64,000 nt of DNA from Codonopsis lanceolata (GCA_013146195.2 CM028381.1:99299002-99363001); one strand, 5' to 3'; shown: positions 1-13,032, numbered from the stretch's first letter. The notes: generated by a model not told the origin, from the letters alone. Numbers and translations: made by a program.

Positions 1-1403
1 GAAGATACCCTATTAGCTCAGAGGAAGAAAACTCAGGCCAACATTTCCATCTGGGCTTGCTTTGTGCTTCTAAAACCCACCGTTACACACTGGCTAAGTC
101 TTTAAGTCAGGCGGTCATTCCTATTGAAACCTCCCCAAATGAGCTCACTCAAATGATCGGAAACATTCATTTTGGAAATGTGATAATGTTTAATGATCTA
201 GATCTGCCAAGAGAAGGAACCAACCACATTGATGCTCTCCATATCACTGTGGGAGTTATGGAAAAATGGGTTCCCCGGGTTCTAATAGATAACGGGTCCT
301 CCTTGAATGTATGTCCCGCTACCATTTTAGCCAAACTGGGAACAAAAATATCAGAACTTGCTCCTTCCTCGCAGACAGTAAGGGCATACGACAACACTAG
401 TCGATGTGTCCTAGGGGTGGTCACTTTAATGCTGTCTACTGGGCCATTAAACATGTCGGTAGAATTCCAAGTCCTGGACATACCAGTCACTTTTAGCCTG
501 TTGTTGGGACGCCCTTGGATCCATGGGGTAAAAGGGGTAGCCTCTTCATTGCACCAACGTGTCAAATTCATCCACGATGACCACATAGTAATTATTTTGG
601 CCGATAAGATCGTGGAAAATAGAGAAAGCGAGGATATCCCAATCCTCGAGATAGAGCACGAAGACACATGTATTTTTCTCAGTGGCTTCAAGGTTATCCC
701 CCAAGCTATGGTCAACGCCATGGAATATGGCCGAGAAACAGACATCATTGGAAAGAAAGTCACCTCCCTAGGAAACATGGTCCCTTTAAACATGTTTCGA
801 AAAATGAATTATATGTCTGGTCTAGGTCTCTGTAGAAATCTGCAAGGGCTTGTTAATTTAGTCCAAATGAACTTAAGGAATGTATCCCTCCTTTTGGTCT
901 AGGATACATGCCTACTCTAGCCGAAGTAGCCGCAATCATGAAACAAAAACGTGAGAAAAGAAAGGCAGAAAGTGAAAAGTGTCCTTATAAACATCCCCCT
1001 CTCCAACCATATAGAAAAACCTTAAATGGTTACTTTGTAAGGGAAGGGGAAACATAAGTCTATCTCATGTTTCCTGAGCCCCTGGTTAGACCAGGATGGG
1101 AAAAGATACCCTGGTTGGGAAATCTTTGAAGATGTCAGTATTCTCATAGATAAAATGGAACAGGTTACCCTAGAGCCTCGTAGCACTGCATATAAAACTG
1201 TCACGATAGAAAATACTTGGTCTATTGACCAAGTTGATTATGCTCTGGCTCTATTAGATGATGACGGTCTGGGAGACAGCTTCCTGAGAATGATAGACGG
1301 AGCCACTTATTATGAAAGGCTCCCTGCTGAGTTTGAGCTTATTTCTAATAAGCCTCTGCAGAACTGGTATACTACCAAGGCCCAGCTTTTTGGCGCTGCG
1401 GGC
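1..1403 (+). pseudogene. Tat-lineage Ty3/gypsy pol, 5' part: gag end, retropepsin, G-patch-like region
   Basis: Remnant of the gag-pol polyprotein of a Tat (Ogre/Retand-like) retrotransposon; the window begins inside it. Residues read from about 57 to 902 contain the aspartic protease motif VLIDNGSSLNVCP (about 270-310) and the family signature LLGRPWIH (about 505-525). A G-patch-like stretch, YMSGLGLCRNLQG, follows at about 810-850. Reading frames change near 54 and near 848, where a downstream frame resumes with GLGYMPTLAEVAAIMKQK; further stops occur near 1055. From 1155 an open stretch covers the acidic linker before reverse transcriptase. The reading ends abruptly at 1403, where an inserted element starts, and resumes at 10763. 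The Tat assignment is by resemblance of protease and RT to the family and is firm; the linker alone would not be recognisable. Confidence 0.85.
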
Positions 1404-2145
1404 TGTAACACCCCAAAAATTATGAAATTTTATTATTATATTTAGGGATCTAATTGTTTTGTAATTGACTCTCACGAGTCAAATTAAGCAAAATAAATTA
1501 TATGGAGTAGTTTAACTAACTCCTATGAGGTTGGTAATTTATTTAGGGGAAGATTATACCCTTATATAAATTTAGATATAATATTAAGAAATTATTATTT
1601 GACGTGTTGGGACAAATAAATACTTAGCAGTTGTGACCCAGAGTGTTTTAGTATTTTAATTGACCCTACGAGGTTAATTTGCATGACAGTTAAAATATTT
1701 CTTGACAGAATAATATATTAGTCCCTACGTGTTAGAAATATTTATGTGGTATTGTATTTGATTTTGCAGTCAAATTGGAGTTGATTTAAAATTAAATCAA
1801 GCTGGGTAGTCTGAATTCGATTCGGTATGCGGTTGTTTTGATCAAGGAACCCTCGAAAGATTTTTGTTTGGTTTGAGATTTTTAAAGCTTTTTACTTTAG
1901 ATATTTCTGAGAGTGTCGAGGAAGAAAAAATCATGTAATAGTTTAGATCGAGCGGTTGTTTAAGCTGGGCCGTTTGAAAATCAGCGTAGCACTAAAATGA
2001 CTCTTGTAGGAAATAACCGGTCTTGTAGCAAAAGCGGGACAGCTTCTTTGTATTGTTGATTTTTGTTGTGAAATTTCATGTGTGCCCTCATTTAAGTCAA
2101 CCCTTAAGTCTTGGTGACTCCCTTTTTAGGGTAACTAGTAAGGTT

Positions 2146-2162
2146 CACGTGCGTTGCACGTG
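2146..2162 (-). other. Helitron 3'-terminal hairpin
   Basis: CACGTGC-GTT-GCACGTG forms a perfect 7-bp stem with a 3-base loop, seven bases from the terminal CTAG at 2135-2138. Position and shape match the Helitron 3' palindrome thought to end rolling-circle transfer. Confidence 0.6.
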
Positions 2163-4479
2163 GTTAACGCACGTGGTGTTAATGGTTTTTTAAAGTGATT
2201 TACCAGTTTCTTAACTTTTTTATTTACTTTTAATTATTGGATTCTTTTTGTGTTTTAATCTTTATAGTTTTGAGACTTATAAATTGTATTGTTGTGTGTT
2301 TAGGTTTTCGATATTTTGTTTTTCGGTAATTTATAATGTAAGCTTTTAGTCATTATATTGCAACTTATCCTACACATTTGTCTTTTTATTGGTTATTTTT
2401 AAATCTTTTTTAATACCAAACATGAATTCATTCACTTTTATCGGTGTTGGAATTGAAAACAATTCAAACTTACTTTCTTAGATAAGCACATTGTTGTTGG
2501 AGACTTAGCTTATGTCGTTTATGAAATTTATGACTCTCTTTGAAAAATAATAAATTGTTTTATATAAATCAAACTGACAATCTCAAAGTATATACTTACA
2601 CTCTAAAATACCAAATTCACCCAGAGTATCTATAAAGTCTCATTTTACCACCCAACCTAACTTTTGTGTCATTTTCATATGTCATTGTATAAGTTTTTTC
2701 TAGTTGTCCCCTAAACACTACTAAGGTTACCAATATGACGTTAAGGTGCACATGGTATTTCACGTGAAGGACATTTTGATCATTTTTAACAATGTTTTCG
2801 TGCTTTTATTACCCAAAAACAACTTCATTTTCTTATTCTCAAAAGACAACGCTTTCTCGCTTCTTCTCCAACAATGACATCTTATTTAAATTTTAAGTGA
2901 GATAAAACTCAAGAGTGTATAAATCTTTTATTCAAATTTTTATATATAAAAATAAATAAAAATAGTGCAGAATCATATCAGAGAGAGATAAAACACAAGA
3001 AGAGGATCACATTCAGGTGTCAAGGCCGTCATGAATAAGAACTCACAAAAAATTAAAGTTGTCAGAGCTGCCGATGTTAAATGACCAAGTCACAAACACA
3101 ATGCATAAGCATACATGATGAATTTCAAAACTCATATTTGAATTCATCACGGATGCATCTGACAATGATGAGGCACGTCATGATTCAATCCGTCTTCATC
3201 GTCCCTAGCTTAAACTCAACAAATTTCTCCTTGGCACCATTGATATGGTTTATGGTTTGAATTGAGAAAATTCTCGATCTTAAACATTATTTGCTACCAT
3301 TTTTATCACTACGATTACCACACGTTACATCACAATCACCAAATTTGATATGGAATATGGAAATGCTACAAAATTACGTTGAGGGCCAAAGTGGATTTGG
3401 TGGATATCTTAGGGGACAATGTGTATTTTGGACTAATTTTGATGGGGCAAACATATGATTAGCCCCAAAATTACACACTAAATCTCACATTTGACCTCAA
3501 CCTCTGAAGTGCCCCACTTTCATACCTTATTTTCTATTTGTTTCACTTTACTCCCCCGTCTATAGGTGTTAAAAATAGTAGCGTCGGAGGAAAATGATAT
3601 GTGCATGTCACATAAATATTATTTTGATCATTTTGCTGGGGGTGGAAAATAAGATTTAGTTATAACTTTATTATATAATTAATCATTTAGTATTTAAAAA
3701 ATGTTTTTATATAAAAATAATAATAAATAATTGTTTCAATAATTCAAAAATAATTATATGACCAAATTACAATTTCCCCCAAGATATCCACCAAATCGTA
3801 TAATGTTCCCCAACCTAAGGTTTGTTCCATAATGATATCTAACGTTACATTTTTTTTCCATTTTCCAACCTATCAGTGATGGATGCTAGAATATTCACGT
3901 TAAATAGCACATGGTCTTCCACGTGCGGGGTAAAAATGACATTTTCATTATCTGCTTTAGGAATAAATGTATTAAAAGTAAAAAACTCTAATCTCACACA
4001 CTCTCCTTCCCTCTTCTCCCGATGCAAGTGCCCATCTCTCGCTCCACCAAAATAGCCGCCATCTCCCGGACTAAACCCTTCCCACTTGGTCACGCCTATC
4101 ACAACTTTGGCGCTGTCCTTCTTCGATTCTAGCCAAACTCCATCTCTGATCTTCCTCATTCTATCTCATGCAAAACTCCCGACTAAAGTAGAAATCAGAG
4201 GGTATATACTATACTTACTAAAAACCCTAGTAAAACATGCGATTAACAAAAAACACATAACCCTTATAGACGAATTCATCGTAAAGAGAGACGGGCTTGA
4301 ATGCAGAGAAATGGTAAGGAAAAATGCTAACCTTAAAACTAATTATACTAAATTCCTTACAACTATGCTTTGAAGAAGTACAAAGTTGTTTTGAACAAAG
4401 ACATTTTTGCGCTTGAATGATTAGTAGTAAGGAAAATTATAAAATTAGTTGTAAGGCTAACAATGTTATTTTAATTTGT

Positions 4480-6440
4480 CTCATAATTAAATTTAGAATT
4501 TATTTAATTTATACACTCATCATTCATACACCCATCACCATTACCACCACTATCGCCTCAAATAACACTATTAGCCCATAAATCAATTTTATTTAATTTT
4601 ATCTTATTTTTTTCTTTAATTTCTTACTCATTTATTTAATGTCGTATTCCACATAAATCACCACTTTCATCCTTAAAATCGCCCCCACCACTACCATCAT
4701 CCCTGCAAATGCCACCACGGCTATCACCACCACCAAGAAAGCGTGTCCACCTTGCCTTGCTAAAATGAAAAAATAACATATCTTTAGCTTAGTTAAGTGG
4801 AACTACTTTCTTCAAACGACTTTCCTATCGATTCTAATTTAATTTCTTCTCTAACAAAGCATACATTTGTCAACTAAGTTCTCTATTTTTCTTTATCTTC
4901 TTGAACATTATATCACCTTTCCTTAAGACTGTTTCTCTTAGCTTATTCATACGCAATTACTAAGCACGCTATAGATTTGCTTAATATCTCGATTCTCACC
5001 AACCAATGTATTATTATAGTTATAATTTTTCATATACCTCTAATAATGTCATTCCCAACATATGATGTCTCACTTTCCTACATGTTTTTCTATTTGTCCT
5101 CTCCGTCTATGGGCATTAAAAATAGTGATGGAAAATCGTGTACATAAGGATTATTTTGGTCATTTTGCTTGTGGCGCAAAGTGAGATTTGTTATAATTTC
5201 ATCATTTAGTTTGCCATTTAATATTTAAAATATTTTTAATTAAAAATAATTATTTAAATAATCTAAAATTAGTTATACTTTGTCGATATTTAAATTCAAC
5301 GTTAAAAATGCATTACTCCAAAAATGAAATTTAAAATTTATTTTTAGCCCTCACTTTCTTTCGTCAACCCCATCATTTATAGACTCACCACCACCACCAC
5401 TAACACCTCAAATTTTACCATTAGTCCAAAATTTAATTTTTTTGATTTGATTTTATTTCATTTTCTAATTTCTTACTCTTTCCTTGAAGTAACCAATTTG
5501 GAAAACCCATCAATGATAGACACACCACCACCACAACCTTAAATTTCACTTTTACAAACTCAAATTCAATTTTTTGAATTTTCAAACTTTCAAATTGAAT
5601 CTGAAACCCATATGGATATTTGAAAATTTGATGATTAGGAAATCTCACAACGATGTATTTCATCTAATCCACTACTGTCATCCCTAAAATTACTATCACC
5701 ACAACCTCTAACACCATCATCCATGCGGCCATAAGCACCGCCATCACCAAGAAACGCATTCACCTCGCCTTATTAAAATAGAAACATAGAATCTCTTTAG
5801 CTTCTGATTAGTCGGACTTCTTTCTCGAATGTCTCTCATTTCTTACATCCTATACACTTTCGGTGTCAAATTACTAAGTAAGGAGATAATCTAATTTAGG
5901 ATGGAGTTACTTGAAAGGATGTTGATTGGTGACAATTTCTTTCAATTAAAGGAGGTTGTGGTAGAAGAAAGAAAGTTGATAGCCGGGGGAGAAGAATAGA
6001 GATTCTCACACGTAACTACTCGGGTTCTATGAAGAGGAGCAAGCAAGTTAAGACCAAAAGAGGTTAGAGGTTTGGAACCATATTATGGGAATGAGTAAAA
6101 TATTTTAAACCTAGTTATTTGTGCTTACTAACAGTGGTTTGTTTGTAATATTTATAAGTTAGAAGCAGTTTGATAGTTTTTAAGGTTGCTTGTAGTAGTC
6201 TGAAAATTCAAAAAAGTAAACTGTAGATTTTGGCTTTTCTTTTGCAACAAAACGCACAAATTCATCAATTGGTTCTTCATTTTCTTCATCTTATTGACAT
6301 TATGACACACTTTTTTAACCCACTTCTCTTTGCTTATTCATGGATAATAGCTAAAGACGCTACATATTTTTTGCTTAATATCTTGATACTCACTAACAAA
6401 TATATTATTATAGTAACATTTTTTCATTTACTTCTATAAT
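4480..6440. repeat. Long imperfect direct duplication inside the Helitron-like element
   Basis: Blocks of 4540-5050 recur, diverged, at about 5370-6440. The CCACCACCA-rich stretch followed by TTTAATTTTATTT recurs (4545-4620 and 5390-5460). The block GCTTATTCATACGC...TTGCTTAATATC (about 4937-5040) recurs at 6338-6440. A third shared block, with ATTTTGGTCATTTTGC-like text, is at 3625-3660 and 5150-5180. No coding is evident; I see internal tandem growth of non-coding cargo. Confidence 0.55.
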
Positions 6441-7605
6441 GTCTTTACTCAGTAAAACCATATTATTTAAGAATGTAATATCATATTATTTTTTAGTTTC
6501 AAATAAATTTTTAGTCTCTCGACTGAGTAAGGGTATTTTTGTTATTTTAGAAAATATTGGACGACATTTGTAACGATAATGGTAGGAGGAAAGCGATAAG
6601 AAAGTAAAAATACAAGGACGAAATAAATAGAATTCAAAAGCGTGTGGGACCTAACTTTAAAACATGTACAAGTCAAGGGATGAAATTATTATTTGATTAT
6701 TAATGGAATTAATTAGTCCCTGATAAATTTACTTGTTTGACCTTAATTAATGGTAGATGATTTATTATATTTGAGGCTATTTTTGTCCAAACATTATTTG
6801 TTGTCATAGTAAATTTACTTGTTTTGTCCTTAATTAAATGGTGGGTGGTTTATTTGGTGAAGGGTTATTTTTGTCCATCTATTAAATTGTAAGAAACAAA
6901 CTTGACTTTTATAGTAAGAGAGATTTTGGTCTCTCAACCTTTTATTAGATCTAAACTCCCTCCATTCCCCTTCATCTCGTCACTTCCACCGTGAGAAAGA
7001 GAGAGAGCGGACTGTGCGTATGTGTGTGTAATCTCATCTCACGGAGCTACGGGCGTCCGATTGTCTAGCCGAGACCGTCATCGCGAAGCTCTTGACGAGG
7101 AGAACGTTTCCCCTCGGTTTGTACCCGTTGAATCTCGAGTTTATTGGTCGAAATAGTTACATGACTAAACCCCCTACTTTCTCTTTCTAGCTCAAATTGA
7201 TGATAGGATGTTAGAGGTTTGTTCCTCTTGGTTTGTGGTTGATTTCTATGTCTAAATGGTGTATTTAGTTGGGGTTTTGAGTTGTGAACATGTGGGGTTT
7301 GATTTGTTGGGTTTGTGGTGATTATTGAAGTAATTGGTAATAAAAATTACTTGTTAAATGGGTTTAGGAACCCAAATGAATATAATATCGAAATTATACT
7401 TTACCCTAGAATTTGGTATTGCTAATTTGACTCAACGGAGTTAATTAATTTTTTTAAAAGTGTTGTTTTGAACCCTAGGATAAATTCCTACAACTTTTTG
7501 TGTTTGTCGGGTCTCAATTGGGAGATTTCAACATTTGGTCGAGTGAGACAGAAATTGGAGAATTTGGGAAGCAAAGAAAAAAGAAAACAAAATTTAGAAA
7601 TAGGT

Positions 7606-8340
7606 GCAGTCCCCGTTTTGGGCTTTTCTCCAGAAAATACTGTAGCAATTCCGTCCATGATAATTGTCCAATTCTCGGATATGTTAGGTATTGCCCTGTA
7701 AATTTTCATTTAAGTTTTGAGTTCGGGAAGTATTTTGAAATGATGTTGGATCGTCGCAGCATCTGGTGAACTATATTCAGTCCCTGTTCTTGGTGTTTTT
7801 CTGAAAATTACTGTAGCAAATCCACAATTGGGAATCACCTGAATATCGGTTATGTTGTTGTTACATATGTTAGGTAACTCCGTGTAAAGTTTCATTAATT
7901 TTCGAGTTAAGAAAGTATTTTTCATCAGTCACGGATCATGGCTGCGACAGTGAAACTGTCACAGTGAAAACAGATTTTACCATTGAATTGAGGTAACCGT
8001 ATTCTAAAGAATACAAGTTCAAATGGAGTAATTTAAAGTTCTAAATTATAGTTTCAAGAATCTAGTTTCTGAATATATAAAATTCATGAAATTTGGAGTT
8101 ATGAGGAATTAATGGTTGAATTTACAAGTTGACTGGGCAGAATGTGTAATAGCAGGAAATCATATTGTTATCATGAAATTGAAGTGACTATATTTAGATG
8201 AATATAAATCCGAATGAAGTAATTTAAAAGGCTAAATTATAGTTTGAAGATCCTAGTTTCGGAATACGTAAGATTCATAAAATTTGGAGCTGTGATGAGT
8301 TATTGGTCAATTTTGCAAAATGACTGCGCATAATGAGTTA
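7606..8340 (+). repeat. Two adjacent ~180-bp tandem duplications in large LTR copy 1
   Basis: Two units occupy about 7606-7772 and 7780-7950; both contain 'tactgtagcaa' and 'atgttaggta' blocks. Two further units occupy about 7972-8160 and 8161-8340; both contain 'aattatagttt' and 'ggtcaatttt/ggttgaattt' blocks. Copy 2 has only one merged form of the first unit (about 45280-45430) but both of the second (45470-45840), so the first pair differs in copy number between copies. Confidence 0.6.
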
Positions 8341-9729
8341 TAAGTAAGTTGTAATTCCAACGGTTAGAATGAATATCTTTCGGTCCATGAACATCGAGTA
8401 GAGAAGGATTGATTTGGTTTGAATAATGGATTACCATTCAGAGATATTGTAGAGTGTATCCTTAATTTCGACGTAGAGACTTTTTGGATGCTCTTAGAGC
8501 ATAGTGGATTGTATCTAATGTACCTATTCATGTGAATATGATGGCATGAGTTTATGAATTAACATGAACTTTAATGAGTTGAGACTATAGAATGATTTAT
8601 CATTCTAGAAATATTGTAGTGAATATAACATTGTTGATTAACTACCTAGACTAACAAAGTAGTCTTGGTCAATATATGATGGGTTAATGGTTAAGTAAAT
8701 AACTTAGCTTGGTTGTATACTAGAATATGAAATTCTATGATTGATTTAGATTGTGACAAAATGCATAATTCCTACCTTTGTTGAGATTTGTATCTTGTAT
8801 GCATTTAAGAATATGACTCATGAAGCATATATTTCCTTTGATTACTTGATGATTTTTTTGGTGTTGATTTCTTGACTTGTATTTAAATTGGATTCCATTA
8901 ACAAGTGGAACTGCGAACTTGAAATCAACTTATGCTACCAACTCATACTTGACTTAGTGACTTGTGAACTAGGGTTCCTAAATGGAATGAGAACCTATAA
9001 ATTCCTTAAATGAAAATGTAGAACGAGACCCTATGACTCCTATAATCCATTGACTAGATTACTATCTTTTGGACCTTGAATTGAATAGAGTGGACAGCTT
9101 GACACTTGGGATTTTAGAGACTCAATGAGCTCCTGTTGTGATTATTGTAACAATGTGCATAATCGTATAAGTTTAGTAGATCTTTATATCTACTTGAGAA
9201 TTTCCAAGTAAACATCTACTTGTGCATTACATATAAGTCTAGCTGGCATTACTTGAGTGTTTACGTTGATGGTGGAACGATGCATTGTCTTCACGAATTA
9301 TGGGATTTGTGGTTGCAATGTATCGCCGCACTGGATTCGGTTCACACACCCCTCCACTGCTAGCTAGAGTGGGGAAGTAGCCCCATTTGTCGTAACCAAA
9401 AGAGCGCATTGGCTAGTGCTATTTTCCCGAGTAGAGAGCTCGGTACTTTGATACCTGATCACGGGTATCACTGGCACGATATGATTAACATTTGTGATTG
9501 CAGGAGCAACGCAATGACATTGATTCGGTATTCTCTCTTAAACCTTTATGTGGCTTACTATGAGCACTTATGTGATAACAAAGTGTTACCTAAAACATGA
9601 AATCTAAATGATCATGTTTGTATAGATTGTGAATTAATGAGAGACTTGATATGTATATATGTAGATACATATACTTATACTTGAGAATTTCATGAATGAC
9701 ATAAAGTGTATATATATAGATATACATTC

Positions 9730-9732
<3 letters not shown>

Positions 9733-9775
<43 letters not shown>
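9733..9775. repeat. (AT)n microsatellite
   Basis: An uninterrupted run of about 21 AT units lies in large LTR copy 1. The matching place in copy 2 (about 47245-47275) has only a short TA run, so this is a recent expansion. Confidence 0.95.
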
Positions 9776-9777
<2 letters not shown>

Positions 9778-10762
9778 ATTCTTTGTGAAATGTTTTCTGA
9801 CTTAATTGGTTTGTTTATGATCAGGGAATTTCACCCTAGTCGTTTGGACAGTTTAGTACATGAGCAGAGAGGTTATCTTGAGAATTGTCGAGTATTGTGT
9901 GTTTTAGTCGTAACAACACGATGACATGTTTTATTATAACAATGTTTCATTTATGATCTATTGTTTGTAGTAGCGTACTGAGTCTTTATGACTCGCTCTG
10001 TACTTTACTTTCTAGTGTGCAGTTGCTCGTTAACTATGTTGAGGCCGAGTAGATCCCGTTTGTAGCAGAGCCACGTGGATCGATAGTTGAGTTGAGGTTG
10101 TGATATCCGTGCAGTTATCTCCAACCGAGTTTTTGCTTGCGGAACCTAGTCCGCTTATTTAAGTATTTATATTTGTGTCCTTTTGTTTTGTTGAGGACAA
10201 TATTTATTTTGTAAAGTTATATAAGCTTTACAGTCGGGTAGATTGTTCTGGCATTGTTGTATTATTCATATAGCCGACATTTGTAGTCGGGCACGAGTAC
10301 TCCAGAGTATAGTAAAGTTAGTTGTACCCCGAGCAGTAGTAGATTCGGGGATTTAATTATTCTAGTTATCCTAGTTGTTGTTGTTGTTACCCCAGTATGC
10401 TTTAGCCGTGGGTCATTGTTATATCAGGTTGATTTTTGATGGAACGCCGGCCTGGAGTGCCGATGGTTAGTTCTGGCTCGCAATGTTGCAAAGACGTGAG
10501 TTTCGCTGCACCTCGTGAGGCGCTCTCTTGGTTGCATTTGTTTCAGTCTCGAGCTCTTAAGCTCGAGGGCTTGTTCTTTAAAGCTTCTGCATCTTCGAAA
10601 TTTTGAAATACGTATTTTAGTATGGCTTCTTGTTCGTGTCTAGAGCTTGTTAGCTCGAATGTTCCACTTGCACTTTATTTTAGCAAGTGTTTGTCCTCTC
10701 TTGTGTAGTTCCAACGGCACGACCTCGGGATTCTGTGCTGGAATCCAGGTCGGGTCGTTACA

Positions 10763-12068
10763 AGAACTAGTTGACCGCTTTGGAAATACTATCCCTACTT
10801 CCTTCCCTAGCTTTATGGATTAGTCATCTACCAATCTGCTTCCTACAGTTGAGGATCTCAAACCCCAAGTCCTCAATAATGTAATAAGCCCTGTACAGTT
10901 TGCTATTAATGATAATCTAAATGTCTTTGCTTATTCCTTAGTTGCACCTACATTAAAAGACGCATTAAATAATAATAATAATAATAATGAGTCATTTAAT
11001 GAAATGGACCAAAAAGATAAAAATTATTTGCTTTAGCTTGTAAAGTCAGTTGAGCACCAGGAACAACATTATTCATCAACAGCAACTGAAGACCTATCTA
11101 GTATCAATCTGGGGCTGAACAATGAAATAAAAGAAATCAAAATCGGCAGAAACATGCAAGGCTATGAAAGGGTAGCACTCATTGATCTCCTCAAAGAGTT
11201 CGTGGACATATTTGCATGGTCCTACGAAGGTATGCTTGGGCTAGACCCAACCATAATCGAACACCGGATCCCCATATATCCGGATGCTCGGCTAATCAAG
11301 CAAAAGCTCCGCCGGATCAAGCCAGAATGGTCACTACAAGTCAAAGAAGAAATCATGAAGCAGTTGCGCGTCAATTTTATTCGGGTAGTTGAATACCCGA
11401 TCTGGCTGTCCAATATAGTGACCGTTCACAAGCCCAACGGGAAGGTCCGGATATGCGTAGATTTCCGCGACCTCAGCAAGGCATCGCCCAAAGATGACTT
11501 CCCTCTACCCAATATTGATAGTGTGGTAGACGTCGTTGCTTCTCACAAAGTCAGATCCTTCGTCGACGGCATGCTAGGCTATGATCAAATTAAAATGGCA
11601 GCAGAGGACCAGGAGAAGACCTCATTTACTACTCCTTGGGGGACCTACTGCTACAATGTCATGCCATTTGGGCTAAAGAATGCTGGGGCTATTTATCAAA
11701 GGGCTGCCACCACCCTCTTCCACTACATGATCCATAAAGAAATGGAGGTCTATGTTGACGACATGATCGTGTACTCCAGCGATGCCAATGGTACCCATAT
11801 CAAAGACCTTCGAAATTTTTTCGAAAGGTTAAGGAAGCACCAGATGAAGCTTAACCCCCCCAAATGCACATTTGGAGTTACCAAAGGCAAGGTCCTGGGA
11901 TTCTTAGTGACCAAGCAGGGCATCGAGATCGAGGTAGCAAAGATTAAAGCAATCATAAACATGCCACAGCCAAAAACTCCAACTGAAGTCAAAGGCTTCC
12001 TAGGCCGATTGCCGTATATCAGTCGTTTCGTCCGACAGCTGACAACCACATGTGAGCCCCTCTTCTAA
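10763..12068 (+). pseudogene. Tat-lineage reverse transcriptase
   Basis: Continues the polyprotein broken at 1403. The linker (10763-11150) carries the family phrase INLGLNNEIKEIKIG. The open stretch 11154-12068 (304 residues) is a Ty3/gypsy RT: DIFAWSYEGMLGLDP, FIRVVEYPIWLSNIV, CVDFRDLSKASPKDDFPLPNID, the substrate-pocket VMPFGLKNAGA, and an intact catalytic YVDDMIVYS (residues about 199-207). It ends at a stop just after TTCEPLF, where family members continue with the connection and RNase H, so it is disabled. An upstream stop near 11035 separates it from the linker. Sequence and order (RT, RH, second RNH, INT) point to the Tat clade. Confidence 0.92.
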
Positions 12069-12525
12069 CTCTTAAAGAAAAATATTCACCAAGTCTGGGA
12101 CGAGAAATGCCAGCTAGCCTTCAAAAAAAAAGGCCTACCTTACCAATCCTTCTGTGCTAGCTCCGCCCCATATACATAAACCTCTCCTCATATACTTAAC
12201 CATCACAGACACGTCAGTAGGGGCTATGCTTGCCCAAGAAAAAGAAAATTCCTACATTGTAAATGCCATATATTTCATAAGTAGGAAGCTGCAAGGAAGC
12301 GAACTAAACTATTCAGCACCGGAAAAAAGCTGTATCGGCCTAGTCTGGGTTACTCAAAGGCTCAAATCCTACCTGCAAGGACGATCCATCAAGTTCATCT
12401 CCAGGACGGACCCTATAAAGTACATCTTTGGCAAGCCATCACTTTCCAGCTGACTGGCTAAGTGGTCATTTCTTCTCAACGAGTTTGACATAACCTATGT
12501 CACACTCAAATCTATCAAAGGCAAC
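12069..12525 (+). pseudogene. Ty3 RNase H domain of the Tat polyprotein
   Basis: After a frame change in an A run near 12123-12132 the polyprotein resumes as YLTITDTSVGAMLAQEKENSYIVNAIYFISRKL and SCIGLVWVTQRLKSYLQGRSIKFIS, the ordinary Ty3 RNase H that follows RT. An in-frame TGA near 12451 stands where relatives have an arginine or glycine codon before LAKW; reading continues through WSFLLNEFDITYV. The domain is recognisable but not translatable in one piece. Confidence 0.85.
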
Positions 12526-13032
12526 GTGATTGCATACCACTTAGCCGATCAGCCCATAAAAGCAGAAGATGCAACCGAGCCTGACTTCCCAAACGAAGGT
12601 GTCTTCGAAATCACTGACCATGACACCAGCTGGCATATATTCATTGATGGAGCTGCAAATAAAAGAGGCTTTGGCATAGGAATCTTGATAATCGATCCGG
12701 CCGATTCCCACACTCCACTGGCCATAAGATTGGAGTTCGAGTGTTCAAATAATACGACAAAATATGAAGCTTGTATAGCTGACCTAGAAGAAGCTCTCCA
12801 AAGGGGAGCCAAAGATCTCAAAGTATATGGAGACTCTGTCTTGATCATAAACCAAGTCGAAGGGAAATGGAGGACCCAAGATCCTCGGCTGCAACTTTAT
12901 CATGCCAAATTGATAGCACTAGCCAGCAAGTTTGATTCTATCTCGTTTCACTATCTACCGCGAGATAGAAATCAATTTGCCGATGCATTGGCTACTTTGG
13001 CATCGCTAGTCCAAATTCCCACAGAAACCTAA
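12526..13032 (+). pseudogene. Second (archaeal-type) RNase H of the Tat element
   Basis: An open 168-codon stretch carries WHIFIDGAANKRGFGIGILI, KYEACIADLEEALQRGAKDLKVYGDSVLIINQVEGKW and YLPRDRNQFADALATLASL. Catalytic acidic positions D (FIDGA), E (YEACIADLEE), D (YGDSVLI) and D (FADALA) are all visible. This is the extra aRNH between the Ty3 RNase H and integrase that is characteristic of Tat-lineage elements, so it is the best single marker for the lineage call. It is separated from the integrase reading by a stop at 13030. Confidence 0.88.

Larger units (their letters stand above)
2135..6923 (-). mobile_element. Non-autonomous Helitron-like element
   Basis: Read on the - strand it starts TCTCTCTTACTATAAAAG just after an A and ends with a 7-bp stem hairpin, seven bases and CTAG followed by T. 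These are the hallmarks of Helitrons: 5' TC, 3' hairpin plus CTRR, insertion between A and T without target duplication. On the + strand the junction is ...gggtaa|...|ttttgg. It lies inside large LTR copy 1; copy 2 has no such 4.8 kb segment. I see no Rep/helicase coding. The longest open reading (3845-4159, - strand, 104 codons) matches nothing I know. The interior is AT-rich and contains duplicated blocks. Ends are by eye, with 2 bp uncertainty at 6921-6923. Confidence 0.6.
1404..10762 (+). mobile_element. Large solo-LTR-like element, copy 1 (about 4.6 kb without its Helitron)
   Basis: It starts TGTAACACCCC and ends GGGTCGTTACA, a terminal inverted pattern typical of Tekay/Del-type LTRs. 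It interrupts the Tat pol reading between the protease/linker and the reverse transcriptase. A second copy at 43405-51347 is visibly similar over 1500-2120 and 7140-10760, with long identical stretches. There is no internal gag or pol, so I read it as a solo LTR made by LTR-LTR recombination. The flanking five bases (cgggc and agaac) do not match cleanly, so the boundaries are supported by the copy comparison and the host reading frame, not by a target duplication. Removing the Helitron-like insert leaves about 4.57 kb, close to copy 2 without its own insert (about 4.88 kb). Confidence 0.65.

Noticed and set aside
167..793. 208-codon open reading on the - strand
   Set aside because: Antisense shadow of the Tat protease reading; no domain.
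9409..9600. 63-codon open reading, partly conserved at 46773-47135
   Set aside because: Shared only because both lie in copies of the same LTR; the reading is not kept over the same length and has no known motif.
9706..9924. Open reading with IYIYIY
   Set aside because: Produced by the (AT)n microsatellite.
1399..10767. Five-base target duplication for large LTR copy 1
   Set aside because: cgggc and agaac share only two of five bases; not claimed.
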